Shown: positions 16,314-25,013, numbered from the stretch's first letter. The stretch is 64,000 nucleotides of DNA from Amaricoccus macauensis (GCF_014201905.1 NZ_JACHFM010000001.1:1-64000), one strand, 5' to 3'. Numbers and translations: made by a program. Notes: generated by a model not told the origin, from the sequence alone.

Positions 16314-16666
16314 CAGGCGGCCTCGGGTTCGGCGAGCAGCAGCGCGGACAACGAGACGGCGGCGGCCTTGGGCTTGGGGCGGGCGACCGCGATGTAGGCG
16401 AACTGGTCCGATCCCGTGCGCTGCTGCACCAGATGCACGAGGCCCTGTTCGGCAGCCCAGAAGGCCCGCGAGCCCAACCTGGACAGTTCCGCCCGCTGCT
16501 GGTCGGACAGGCCGCCGAGCATCGGGAAGATGTCGAGGACCAGAAAGCCGCGATGGTATTCCAGCCGGTCGCCCGGAACCGCCTGCGCCACCCAGGCGCA
16601 GAACTCGATCTCGGTGAGCGGCCGGCTGGCGCGGACCGTGACGAAGGGGGTGGTGCCCATGAACAT
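16313..16666 (-). CDS. Conserved phage hypothetical protein, 117 aa
   Basis: Unrecognised. It begins MFMGTTPFVTVRASRPLTEIEFCAWV and has a mid-section (YHRGFLVLDIFPMLGGLSDQQRAELSRLGSRAFWAAEQG) that reads as strand plus helices. Its hydrophobicity is ordinary and it has no membrane segment. The stop overlaps the start of the 177-aa gene, so the two are translationally coupled. A good AGGAGGAGA ribosome site precedes the ATG. Confidence 0.55.
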   Translation of the reverse strand: MFMGTTPFVTVRASRPLTEIEFCAWVAQAVPGDRLEYHRGFLVLDIFPMLGGLSDQQRAELSRLGSRAFWAAEQGLVHLVQQRTGSDQFAYIAVARPKPKAAAVSLSALLLAEPEAA

Positions 16667-16688
16667 GATCTCCTCCTTTCGCCTCTAC

Positions 16689-17282
16689 TCAGGCCGCCAC
16701 GAGATCGTCCCAGGCGGGACCGAGACCGTGGGCGGTGAGAACGTGACGGAGATCGGCCAGGCGGCGGTAAAGCGCGGAACGGCTGCCGAACCCTGCGGCC
16801 GCCAGCGCGGAAACAGGGCGATCTGCCAGCGCCGCGCAGAGGCGGCGGTCCGTCTCCGGGAGCCTCGCCAGCGCGGCCTCCAGCGCGTGGTGATCGTCGC
16901 TGACCGAAACGGCGCAGCAGTTCTGGCCATGCCAGGCGGCCAGCCCGTCATCCTCGGTCAGCGTGTCGCCGACCGGCTCCTTGCTCCCGGCGAGCGGGAC
17001 TTCGAGGGAGAGCAGCGATCCACCCTGCGCGCGACGCTGGCGATGGTGTCTGATCGCGATGCGCGATGACTGGTTGCTCAGGACGATGTTGGCGAAGGCG
17101 CCGATGCTGCCGCGCGAGGGATCGTAGGCGGGCAAGCGGCGCAGCAGATCGACCAGGAGATCCTGACCCAGATCCTCGCGCTCGCAGATCGGCATGCACA
17201 GCTTGCGCCGGAGCCGTTGTCCCGCCGCATCGGCCTCACGGATGATGGCTTCAATGTCGTTGGGGGAGAGTTCGATCTGCAT
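16689..17282 (-). CDS. Sigma-70-like phage regulatory protein
   Basis: A 197-residue protein with sigma factor-like parts. The region 2-like segment is LGQDLLVDLLRRLPAYDPSR followed by GSIGAFANIVLSNQSSRIAIRHHRQRR (~40-85). The region 4-like segment is ALARLPETDRRLCAALADR, VSALAAAGFGSRSALYRRLADLR (~140-185), which ends in a helix-turn-helix. It is the first gene of the early operon, with a perfect dyad just before its start. It may redirect host RNA polymerase to phage promoters. Related sigma-like proteins switch on phage and GTA genes in Rhodobacterales, but that parallel is inference. Confidence 0.65.
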   Translation of the reverse strand: MQIELSPNDIEAIIREADAAGQRLRRKLCMPICEREDLGQDLLVDLLRRLPAYDPSRGSIGAFANIVLSNQSSRIAIRHHRQRRAQGGSLLSLEVPLAGSKEPVGDTLTEDDGLAAWHGQNCCAVSVSDDHHALEAALARLPETDRRLCAALADRPVSALAAAGFGSRSALYRRLADLRHVLTAHGLGPAWDDLVAA

Positions 17283-17623
17283 CGCTGCGCGCCTCAGTCA
17301 TCGTTTCTGATGACACAAAGGTGCCGGATGCAGTCGGCGCGTAGGTGGGAATAAGGTGGGGGTTTGGTGGGTCCGGCCGCGTTAGAGAGCCAGTCGGGCA
17401 GAAGACCAGCTACGCCTGTTCATGCCTTGGTCGGCTCCAAGGCTGTTGCCGTGGTTGCTGGTCACTCGGATACTGCGGGCGCATTCGACCCGTCTCATCC
17501 CTTTGTTACTGTTCGATTTCGCGGCTATGGTGGAACCCGGCGATGGAATCGCTCGTCACGAAATAAGCATCTATCGTACCTGAAGATGTGTATCCCAAGC
17601 TGGGACAGAAGTTCTATTGAGCG
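17283..17623. other. Non-coding divergent region between the early operon and the HNH gene
   Basis: A 341-bp gap. The only structured element I see is the dyad GTCATC-N6-GATGAC at 17297-17314. GC content falls from left to right toward the HNH gene. A frame from 17364 to 17627 is open on the plus strand and ends overlapping the HNH start, but its composition is not protein-like. I do not call it. Confidence 0.5.
17297..17314. promoter_or_regulatory. Palindrome upstream of the sigma-like gene
   Basis: GTCATC-GTTTCT-GATGAC, a perfect 6-6-6 dyad, lies 15 bp before the start codon of the sigma-like gene at the head of the early operon. An operator for a phage repressor or for autoregulation is likely. 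No matching site was found at the other operon heads. Confidence 0.4.
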
Positions 17624-18430
17624 GTGAAAACGACATACTTGCTGGCGCGCGTAGAAAACTTTTCCCGCTTTGACGGGGAGAACTTATCCGCAGATCCAGT
17701 CATGGGCTACGGGCGAAGCGGCAAGGTCCCCCATGAAATCCATAACTTCTCGGTCGCATCAGATGGGTTCATTTATGGCTACCTTCCGAAAGAAGGTGGA
17801 GGGGACTTAAGCAGGCTGGGTGGCAATAGAGGCGACGCGGAAGTCTCCAACGTCACAGTAATATTCATCAGTAGCGGTGTGTTGTGCGGATATTACAGGA
17901 ATGCGACCGTCTTTTCGCACCCGATTAGGCACCCTGATAACCTGGAAGCCGGTAGTTCGCCGATCTATTGCAGAGTGAAGGTGCAGCCTGAAAATGCATT
18001 TTTGATCCCAGCGGGCGACAGACACGACGAGCTACAGCCTAGACCATCCGGCCAGTTTCCAGTTCTCTACGGGAACGAAGATTCTGCGTGGGTCGGTTGG
18101 TTTGAAGGTTTGGTCGCAGGAATTCAGAAAACATTCCGCAGTGAGAAAAAACGCAGGAAATGGACGAATAGTGTTGAGCGCAGCTCCAAGGCTCGAGCAA
18201 TGGCGCTTCATAAATACGGCCTTAGATGTGAATGCTGCAAGATAACGCACACCGACAACGTTCGCGCGTCGATTTTTGAAGTTCATCACAAGGTACCATA
18301 CGCGGAAAACTTCGAGACGCGGCAATTGAAGATATCCGATCTGGCAGTCCTTTGCGCAAATTGCCATCGAATGATCCACAGAATGCCGGATGTTTCCGAT
18401 GTCAATGCTCTCAAAGCATATCTGAAGTAG
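17624..18430 (+). CDS. HNH endonuclease with unrecognised N-terminal domain
   Basis: A 268-residue protein. Its C-terminal ~80 residues are an HNH nuclease of the McrA type: CECCKITH (zinc pair), FEVHHKVPYAE (HH catalytic core), LCANCHRMIHRM (second zinc pair and final His). The N-terminal ~180 residues are beta-rich and unrecognised, perhaps a DNA or modified-base reader. The GTG at 17624 is the only reasonable start. The gene is clearly less GC-rich than its neighbours and sits alone on the plus strand between two minus-strand operons, typical of a recently gained cargo or defence gene. Confidence 0.8.
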   Translation: MKTTYLLARVENFSRFDGENLSADPVMGYGRSGKVPHEIHNFSVASDGFIYGYLPKEGGGDLSRLGGNRGDAEVSNVTVIFISSGVLCGYYRNATVFSHPIRHPDNLEAGSSPIYCRVKVQPENAFLIPAGDRHDELQPRPSGQFPVLYGNEDSAWVGWFEGLVAGIQKTFRSEKKRRKWTNSVERSSKARAMALHKYGLRCECCKITHTDNVRASIFEVHHKVPYAENFETRQLKISDLAVLCANCHRMIHRMPDVSDVNALKAYLK

Positions 18431-18445
18431 GTGAACGGTACCGGT

Positions 18446-19390
18446 TCAGTCTTCAACAACGATGTCCGCAGCGACAACGCCTGGACGGTAGCCCCTTCCT
18501 CGGACAGTCATGATCAGGGCCTTGCTCTCGGCATCGGTGAACCCCGCAGCCTTAAACGCGTCGCGCAGCTCGCGGATTAGATCCTTGGCCTCGCGCGCCG
18601 TCGTGCCTTCGACATGGGATCCGGAGGCGACCTGATCGCGCGACAGCGCCTTTCCCAGGAGGCGCTCGAACACGGGGAAGATTTGACGCGACAGTGTGAC
18701 GGAGCGACCGTCCCACTGAACCTCGGCCGTCGCTCTCCGCACGCGAAGTACAGGCGCCAGCGGGACCGGCGCCAGAGCCGCGACGTTGATCGCGATGCCA
18801 TCCGAGGCGGGCATCAGCACTGCGAGGGTTTCGACCAGATGAAATCCCGCATCATGATGTCGCCGCGCGGCCTCCGCTGGCAACTCCGGTGCGAGGATCG
18901 TGATGTCCGAGCCCTGCGCGGCCTGGCGCAAAGTCGCGATGATGCCGTCGCCGGTCAGGGCTGCAGGCTCGAGCGCAAGAAACACTGCACGCCCCGATCG
19001 CGTATCGCCGAGCCGCCAGACCTTCTCCGCCGCCAGCTTCGGGGCCGCTGGGAATCCCGCCGCTGTGCCGATCATGGATACCAGCGCTTCACAACCAATG
19101 CGGAACACGCGCAAATCGTCCTCGCTGAGATCGACGTCGTTTCGGCGGTCGAGCGGACAATCAGCACGGTATCCATCACCCGCTTTCCGGATCGGCCGAC
19201 AGGAAAGGCCGCACTCGCAGGCGTCGCAGACATCCCAATCGCCGAGCGGCGCCTGTTCGACGAGGACGCGCTTCGCCAGCAGCCGGTCGAAGGTGGTGCC
19301 GAAGAACGGCGTGGCAAGCTCGCCGGGCAGGATTGCGTCGTCGCCGGCCTCACTCAGCCGCGTCAACAACCTCAAAATCGTCTCGGTCAT
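18446..19390 (-). CDS. Unrecognised cysteine-rich / winged-helix protein (gene C of SOS-boxed trio)
   Basis: A 314-residue protein and the last gene of a three-gene operon. The N-terminus is helical (LRLLTRLSEAGDD). A Cys-rich segment follows (CDACECGLSCRPIRKAGDGYRADCPLDRRND, split here as CDACECGLSC then CPLDRR, ~55-82). The middle reads as an alpha/beta domain. The C-terminus (FPVFERLLGKALSRDQ to IMTVRGRGYRPGV, ~235-300) looks like an OmpR-type winged helix, down to its closing RGRGYR hairpin. It may be a DNA-binding sensor. No named family is known to me. The start overlaps the upstream gene by 41 nt. Confidence 0.55.
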   Translation of the reverse strand: MTETILRLLTRLSEAGDDAILPGELATPFFGTTFDRLLAKRVLVEQAPLGDWDVCDACECGLSCRPIRKAGDGYRADCPLDRRNDVDLSEDDLRVFRIGCEALVSMIGTAAGFPAAPKLAAEKVWRLGDTRSGRAVFLALEPAALTGDGIIATLRQAAQGSDITILAPELPAEAARRHHDAGFHLVETLAVLMPASDGIAINVAALAPVPLAPVLRVRRATAEVQWDGRSVTLSRQIFPVFERLLGKALSRDQVASGSHVEGTTAREAKDLIRELRDAFKAAGFTDAESKALIMTVRGRGYRPGVVAADIVVED

Positions 19391-19694
19391 TCATCAGCCC
19401 GTTCCGTTCGATCAATGTCATCACGCGCGCCTCGTGCTGGGTGCGCCGGAACTGAACGACGCCGGGTGGCCGCAGCTTCACCGTCACCTGCGGCTGACGC
19501 TTGCCGTCGCCCTTGAACAGGATCCGGAACACGATCTCGCCGAGCCGCCAGGCGCCGCTGAAGGAAACCGGCGTGCTGCCGAAATGCCGGAGCGCATCGC
19601 CGCCGAGATCCCGCGACCGCAACGTGCGCACCACGCGCGGATATCCCTTCTTGCCCGGCGCCATCAGGTCAGCCGCCGCCTCGATGATCAGCAC
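19350..19694 (-). CDS. Unrecognised 114-aa basic protein (gene B of SOS-boxed trio)
   Basis: A small basic protein with strands such as RLGEIVFRILFKGDGKRQPQVTVKLRPPGVVQF. No family is recognised. The GTG start at 19694 lies 8 nt downstream of gene A. The open frame reads protein-like further upstream (EFRLRRGYDPLIDKV), overlapping the end of gene A, but has no standard start there, so the N-terminus is uncertain. It lies between genes A and C in an operon and is probably their partner. Confidence 0.5.
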   Translation of the reverse strand: MLIIEAAADLMAPGKKGYPRVVRTLRSRDLGGDALRHFGSTPVSFSGAWRLGEIVFRILFKGDGKRQPQVTVKLRPPGVVQFRRTQHEARVMTLIERNGLMNDRDDFEVVDAAE

Positions 19695-19702
19695 CTTGTC
19701 GA

Positions 19703-20590
19703 TCAGCGGATCGTAGCCGCGTCGAAGGCGAAACTCGGTCCCGCGAGTTCGATCGGACGCAGGGTGTAAAGGTCCTGCGCGTCGTCCCCGTCGAAAAAGC
19801 CGGGCTTCTCCAGAACGATCGACGCGAAGAGTTCAGCGATCTCGGGCTGATGCGCCTTCCGGACGCGTGCCAGCCTCAGCATGCCGGTATTTTCGGAATA
19901 GCGCAGAACCGCCTGCGAGATTTGCCGCACGCTGATGACACGCTCCTGCTGGCCTTCGACAACGGGCATGGTCGAAACCATGGAGCCATGGCTGACCACA
20001 AGATTGATCTCGTCATCGTCTATGTAGTCGCCGACCCGGCAATAATCGCCAAGGAAGGCATCGCGGAAAAGCTCCGCTACTGCCGACCGAAATGCCTCTA
20101 CCTTCTCCGCGGTCAGATCGATGGCGATACCACGCTCCCGACCGGCGTATTCGTGAAGGCGATCCGCGGTCAGCATCGCCTTGTGATCGGCGGCCGCGTC
20201 GAACAGATCAGGGTGCTCGAGGAAGACCCGGACCGCGATATGCTTCGGGTCATGCGCCTTGTTCGGGGCGTCCTTGTCGCCGGTCTTCATTTCGGGGAAG
20301 AGGTTGATGCCTTGCCGATCGGCCTGCGTCTGGATGATCTCGAGACCGCGAGCGTCGCCCAGTTCGGCGATCCGGTGCAGGTCGGCGCGAAGGCCCTCAG
20401 GGTAGCTGTCCTCACTGCCGGTCAGAAGCGACTCCAGCGCGGTACGGGCCGAGTCCTCCTCCTGATCCAAGAGATCGACGGAAAAGCCTTTGCACTCGCC
20501 CTCGTGTCGCGCGAGCAGGGCCTTCATTAGGATCAGGTCCACGGTCTTGATGAACCGGGGATTCACGAACTTCTTCAAATTGCCGGCCAC
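19703..20590 (-). CDS. Unrecognised 295-aa protein (gene A of SOS-boxed trio)
   Basis: First gene of the trio. It is hydrophilic, acidic and helical (VDLLDQEEDSARTALESLL, ADLHRIAELGDARGLEIIQ), with no membrane segment or clear catalytic motif. A possible functional patch is DYCRVGDYIDDDEINLVVSHGSMVSTMP (~190-215). The C-terminal half (RQISQAVLRYSENTG) may bind partners. An alphaproteobacterial LexA-type box lies 30 bp before its start. No family is recognised. Its place between the recombinase operon and an HNH gene suggests accessory cargo of prophage A. Confidence 0.6.
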   Translation of the reverse strand: MAGNLKKFVNPRFIKTVDLILMKALLARHEGECKGFSVDLLDQEEDSARTALESLLTGSEDSYPEGLRADLHRIAELGDARGLEIIQTQADRQGINLFPEMKTGDKDAPNKAHDPKHIAVRVFLEHPDLFDAAADHKAMLTADRLHEYAGRERGIAIDLTAEKVEAFRSAVAELFRDAFLGDYCRVGDYIDDDEINLVVSHGSMVSTMPVVEGQQERVISVRQISQAVLRYSENTGMLRLARVRKAHQPEIAELFASIVLEKPGFFDGDDAQDLYTLRPIELAGPSFAFDAATIR

Positions 20591-20619
20591 GGCGAATCCC
20601 CTTTCATGTCTGGATGGAC

Positions 20620-20634
20620 GTTCCTTTTATGTTC
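20620..20634. promoter_or_regulatory. Putative LexA (SOS) box, GTTC-N7-GTTC
   Basis: GTTC-CTTTTAT-GTTC exactly fits the GTTC-N7-GTTC direct repeat that LexA binds in Alphaproteobacteria. It stands in the 138-bp divergent region, 30 bp from gene A of the unknown trio and 95 bp from the small gene before DUF2924 and the recombinase. The AT-rich core is also typical. One or two random matches are expected in 64 kb, so placement is what makes it interesting. Confidence 0.5.
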
Positions 20635-20728
20635 TTTTCTGAGGTCGTTCAACCTCCGCGTGATTAGCTGGGACGGATTCTGACCGAGGTGAGTAGAGGC
20701 TGAAGGAGACGACCGCTCCGAGGCCCGC

Positions 20729-20928
20729 ATGAAACGCCCCAATCCACTGCCACCCGATCAGATGACGCCCGCCGAGCGACGCGCCGAATTGTGCAGGTTG
20801 CTCGCCCTCGGGCTGGTCCGGCTGATGCAGCGCGATCAGCGCTAACCTTCTGACGAGACTGGAGAAATTCGCCTGCACTATCCGGCCGACCAATGCCGTC
20901 ATGCAACCCGGAAGCCAACGGAGACCGC

Positions 20929-20932
<4 letters not shown>
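20729..20932 (+). pseudogene. Small gene upstream of DUF2924, interrupted by a stop codon
   Basis: The frame begins at ATG 20729 (MKRPNPLPPDQMTPAERRAE) after GAAGGAGA and hits TAA at 20843-20845, giving 38 residues. The same frame then runs on (PSDETGEIRLHYPADQCRHA) to a TGA at 20930-20932 that overlaps the DUF2924 start as ATGA. The coupling and the protein-like tail suggest an original ~67-residue gene broken by a nonsense mutation. Such small genes often precede DUF2924 and recombinase pairs. A functional short form cannot be excluded. Confidence 0.5.
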
Positions 20933-21380
<448 letters not shown>

Positions 21381-21384
<4 letters not shown>

Positions 21385-22466
21385 CGAAGCCTGTCGTCCG
21401 CAAACTGCGTTGCGCAGTCTACACCCGGAAATCTTCCGAGGAAGGGCTGGAGCAGGAATTCAACAGCCTCCACGCCCAGCGTGAGGCCTGCGAGGCCTAC
21501 ATCGCCAGCCAGCGATCTGAGGGCTGGGTGCTGGTCCGCGATCAATATGACGACGGCGGCATCTCGGGCGGCACGCTGGAGCGGCCCGGCCTCAAGCGCA
21601 TGATGGCCGACATCGAGGACGGGCTCGTCGACGTGGTGGTGGTCTACAAGATCGACCGCCTCAGCCGCTCGCTGGCGGATTTCGCCAAGCTGGTCGAGGT
21701 GTTCGACCGGAACGGCGTGACCTTCGTCTCGGTAACCCAATCCTTCAACACCACCACGTCGATGGGGCGGCTGACGCTGAACATCCTGCTCTCCTTCGCC
21801 CAGTTCGAGCGCGAGGTGACGGCCGAGCGCATCCGCGACAAGGTCGCCGCCAGCCGCAAGAAAGGCATGTGGATGGGTGGGGTGCCGCCCTTCGGCTACC
21901 GGGTGGAAAACCGCAAGCTGCTCGTCGACGAGGACACCGCCGCGTATGTGCGCTGGATCTTCGCCCGGTTTCTCGAGATCGGGTCCTGCACCGAACTGGC
22001 GCGGGAGGTCGGTGCGCGCGGCATCCGGACGCCGCGCGGCAACCGGATCGACAAGAAGTATCTGTACCGCATGATGAACAACCGCGCCTACATCGGCGAG
22101 GCGGTCCACAAGGGCGACAGCTACCCCGGCGAGCACGACGCGATCATCGACCGCGGGACTTGGGACAAGGTTCACGCCATCCTGCAGGAGAGCCCCCGCA
22201 AGCGCGCCGCACTCACCCGCGCCGAGACTCCCGCGCTACTGAAGGGTCTCTCAAGAACCTTTTCGCCGAACCCAGCGGACTGGCGTCAATTGACATGGCT
22301 ATGGGATACGCGATCCCAGAAGCAATTATGCGTCAAGCGCGTAGCGAAATATCTCTTGATGCAGGGCGATCTACGTCCTCGCTTTTGGCCTCTACGCTCG
22401 ATCTATATGTTGCTCCGCAGTTTCAAGGGCGCGCAGACAAGCATGAAAGCCTACTTTCTCTTGTGA
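21381..22466 (+). pseudogene. Large serine recombinase (integrase), 3' end replaced
   Basis: The catalytic resolvase domain is intact: YTRKSSEEGLEQEFNSL (Ser nucleophile in the RKSS), QYDDGGISGGTLERPGL, YKIDRLSRSLADFAKL. The recombinase domain follows (AASRKKGMWMGGVPPFGY to NNRAYIGEAVHKG). Homology stops after the segment ending ETPALLKGL at about 22250. The last ~72 residues to the stop at 22466 are unrelated sequence from the neighbouring island read out of frame. The zinc ribbon and coiled-coil C-terminus needed for att-site binding is missing. Prophage A probably cannot excise with this protein alone. Confidence 0.8.
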
Positions 22467-22540
22467 GCCGTTATCTTACCGAAGCGGAACAGAAGACGTT
22501 TGCCTCCCGTCTCGCGGTTTGGACAGGTTTTGTTGAGTGA
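22295..22540 (+). CDS. Small unrecognised protein preceding the nuclease gene
   Basis: An 81-residue frame starting MAMGYAIPEAIMRQARSEIS and ending KTFASRLAVWTGFVE. Its composition is protein-like and its TGA overlaps the GTG start of the nuclease gene (GTGA), suggesting coupling. It lies at the very edge of the island, just after the breakpoint in the recombinase gene, so its own 5' part may be lost; the frame is open upstream across the junction. No family is recognised. It could be an antitoxin-like or accessory subunit of the following restriction enzyme. Confidence 0.45.
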   Translation: MAMGYAIPEAIMRQARSEISLDAGRSTSSLLASTLDLYVAPQFQGRADKHESLLSLVSRYLTEAEQKTFASRLAVWTGFVE

Positions 22541-23817
22541 TTGCCCGAGACCAATGGCACGCCTTTGTAACGGATCCCGCTCGTGCGGGTCGCCATCTAT
22601 CAAACTTGGGAACCTCTGTCGGCCATTCGACTACCGCGCCAGTTGATCCGTCAGTCCTCGAAGAGTTTCTTCGACGCTTGGCGAACAGTGAGGCTAGTGT
22701 TGAACTGATAGCCAGCATCGTAGATTTGACATCACGAGAGTACGTCGAGTTCTGCACGCGACACCTTCCGCCACTACTAGACTCACTAGCGAATGAAAAG
22801 GTAGGTGAGTTGGCCGTCGTTGGGCCGATGCTTCGCGGAAATACGCGTTGGGACCTAACAGCAGTCGGCAGAACGTCCGGACGAATTCTGCCAACGCAGT
22901 TCATCACCAGATTGCCGCAACGGAGCTTTGTGCTACCAGAAAACGCGCTTGTCCGGTGGTTAGTTGATGACCTGTCGCGAACGGTCAAATTTGTTGAGAA
23001 CTCGATTGGATCCAAAGCTTTGTTGCCGCAGCTTTCGATTATTCGTGAGGGCTGCGAAGAGGCTATGCGGCATCAGTGGTTTCGCGAGGTACCACCGCCG
23101 CGCTCCCTTGATGCTTCGATGCGGCTGGCTGCGCAGCGCCAGCGATTGCCGGCGTATCGGCTGGCATCCGGACTTGCGACACGCCGACTGCGATACTCAT
23201 CCAAAGACCGCACGAGCCGTTGGCGTCACATCCTTGAGCTCTTAGCGGTCAGCTGGCTCGCACCTGTCAGTGACGATGACCTTTTTGAATTGTTCGCCCT
23301 CGTCATGGTCCTTGATCTCCTAGAGAACGAACTCGGGCTTGGATCTCCGACTCAATACGGCCTCGCTGCTCCAGGCCGCAACCATATTGCGCTTTTCGAT
23401 ACGGCCTCCGGTAGTGTCCGAGTCTATTTCGACCAATCGCCGGTATCTGTGCTCGGCTGCAGATCATATCAGCTTGAGATAATAGACGCGCACGATGGCG
23501 TTCGCGGTGTCGGGCGGCGACCAGACCTTATGCTAGTTCATGAGGGTCCTTCATCTCGTCACGTGATGTTTGTCGAAGTCAAGAAGACTGCAGACGGTTC
23601 CTACATTAGTGACAGTGTTTACAAAGCATTGGGTTACATTTCAGATTTCCGCGACCTTTGGGCGGTTGGCTCGAAGAACCCCAAAATAGCTGTCTTGTTT
23701 CCAGAAGGGATCGCGCCGAGGGACCCATCAGCTATCGACAGTCAAGAGGTTGTCTTGTCCTCGGCTTTCGATCGAACAAGCCTTGCATCTGCGCTCAGAT
23801 CGGGACTGTCTCTCTAG
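22537..23817 (+). CDS. Putative restriction endonuclease, PD-(D/E)XK fold
   Basis: A 426-residue protein. The C-terminus carries a PD-(D/E)XK core: RRPDLMLVHEG (Asp, ~333), then VMFVEVKKTADGSYIS (ExK, ~350) and the downstream helix VYKALGYISDF. The first ~300 residues are helical and unrecognised, probably target recognition or dimerisation. It lies 35 bp before a DNA methyltransferase gene, so a restriction-modification pair is the simplest reading. Codon use and GC are lower than in the phage genes. The GTG start at 22537 is set by the overlap with the upstream frame. Confidence 0.65.
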   Translation: MIARDQWHAFVTDPARAGRHLSNLGTSVGHSTTAPVDPSVLEEFLRRLANSEASVELIASIVDLTSREYVEFCTRHLPPLLDSLANEKVGELAVVGPMLRGNTRWDLTAVGRTSGRILPTQFITRLPQRSFVLPENALVRWLVDDLSRTVKFVENSIGSKALLPQLSIIREGCEEAMRHQWFREVPPPRSLDASMRLAAQRQRLPAYRLASGLATRRLRYSSKDRTSRWRHILELLAVSWLAPVSDDDLFELFALVMVLDLLENELGLGSPTQYGLAAPGRNHIALFDTASGSVRVYFDQSPVSVLGCRSYQLEIIDAHDGVRGVGRRPDLMLVHEGPSSRHVMFVEVKKTADGSYISDSVYKALGYISDFRDLWAVGSKNPKIAVLFPEGIAPRDPSAIDSQEVVLSSAFDRTSLASALRSGLSL

Positions 23818-23839
23818 GCAACGTCGGCAAAATCGATGA

Positions 23840-23856
23840 CCATTGACTATCAATGG
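23840..23856. promoter_or_regulatory. Palindrome at the methyltransferase start, candidate autoregulatory operator
   Basis: CCATTGA-CTA-TCAATGG is a perfect 7-3-7 dyad covering the ATG at 23853. The methyltransferase has an N-terminal helix-turn-helix, so it may bind here and repress itself, as several HTH-bearing C5 methyltransferases do. If translation starts at ATG 23907, the dyad would be an upstream operator. Confidence 0.45.
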
Positions 23857-25013
23857 GTATCTATGACAAGACGGTGACGGGAAGACTTGCCGACTTGGAG
23901 TGCCGTATGCTTGAGCGATTTTTCACCCTGCAAGAGCTTGAAGAGACATTGAAACTCTCTCTATCGACTTTGCGCCGCGCGGTCAAAACTGGCGAGTTGC
24001 AGCATGTAAGGGTCGGGAAGAAGGGGCAAATAAGGGTTTCCGAGGCTTCCGTTCAAGCATATCTCGCCAAGTCGAAAACAACGCCTGATGCCCAGAGCAT
24101 TGCTCTTTCGCCGGCTGATCGCGAGTGCAAGAACGCTTCCGACTCATCTGTACGCACCCTTGCCGGGCGCGTCGGCGAGAAGCAGAGCTACAAGATCTTG
24201 AATGCCGACGTCTCCGTCGGCCTCAGATCCCTTCCATCGAACTTCGTACACACCGCTGTGACGTCTCCGGCGTACTTTTGGCAGCGCGACTATGAGTGCG
24301 AAGGTCAGATCGGGCATGAAGCGACAATCGAAGAGTATGTTCAGGCCTTGGTAGAGCCATTCAAGGAGTTGAAACGCGTTCTTAGACCGGACGGAGTCTT
24401 TTTCCTGAACATCGGCGATGCCTACTACAATGCGAAAGGCAGGCCCCACGGTCGGGATCGAAAAAACTCTGGTCGGCAGCTTGCGCGCGAGAAACTACGC
24501 GCGGTGGATGGCCCCGGCTTGGGGCTGCCAAGGAAGTCCTTAATTGGGCTTCCTTGGCGAGTTGCCACCGCCATGCAGTCCACTGGCTGGACATTACGAA
24601 GTGCCGTGATTTGGGAGCGCCCCGGAAGTCTTGGAGAGCCAACGGCCCATGATAGACCTCACCGGACGTACGAGAATGTTTTCATTTTCTCCAAGGGACC
24701 AAAGTACTACTTCAATAGGGCAGTGCTTGGAGGAGAGGAGGACATTTGGCGAATTGCCGCCCGCCCAGAGAATCCACATAGCCATTGCGCTCCCTTTCCA
24801 ACTGAGTTGGTTGATCGTTGCCTCGCCTGTGGCTGCCCAGAAGAGGGTACAGTGCTTGATCCCTTCTTGGGGTCAGGCACGACGGCAATATCCGCGCTTC
24901 GCTCAGGCAGGAGCGTAGTCGGTATCGAACTGAATTCGAAGTATTGCTCAGAGGCCGAACAACGTATTGGCGCGGAATTCGTGACGTCTGAGAGGGCGAG
25001 TTCAGCCGCGTGA
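23853..25013 (+). CDS. DNA amino-methyltransferase with N-terminal HTH
   Basis: A 386-residue protein. Residues ~20-75 form an excisionase-like helix-turn-helix (FTLQELEETLKLSLSTLRRAVKTGELQHVRVG). The methyltransferase follows in beta order: motif IV VTSPAYFWQRDYE (~145), FFLNIGDAYYN (~195), and motif I ending VLDPFLGSGTTAISALRSGR (~335). The catalytic tetrapeptide is SPAY instead of the usual SPPY, which may weaken activity. It pairs with the upstream nuclease. A start at ATG 23907 (MLERFF) would also keep the whole HTH. Its stop lies 6 bp from the convergent TcmP gene. Confidence 0.82.
   Translation: MGIYDKTVTGRLADLECRMLERFFTLQELEETLKLSLSTLRRAVKTGELQHVRVGKKGQIRVSEASVQAYLAKSKTTPDAQSIALSPADRECKNASDSSVRTLAGRVGEKQSYKILNADVSVGLRSLPSNFVHTAVTSPAYFWQRDYECEGQIGHEATIEEYVQALVEPFKELKRVLRPDGVFFLNIGDAYYNAKGRPHGRDRKNSGRQLAREKLRAVDGPGLGLPRKSLIGLPWRVATAMQSTGWTLRSAVIWERPGSLGEPTAHDRPHRTYENVFIFSKGPKYYFNRAVLGGEEDIWRIAARPENPHSHCAPFPTELVDRCLACGCPEEGTVLDPFLGSGTTAISALRSGRSVVGIELNSKYCSEAEQRIGAEFVTSERASSAA

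Noticed and set aside
17364-17627. Plus-strand frame of 87 codons ending on the HNH start
   Set aside because: No ribosome site, odd composition and no recognisable pattern; only the GTGA overlap speaks for it.
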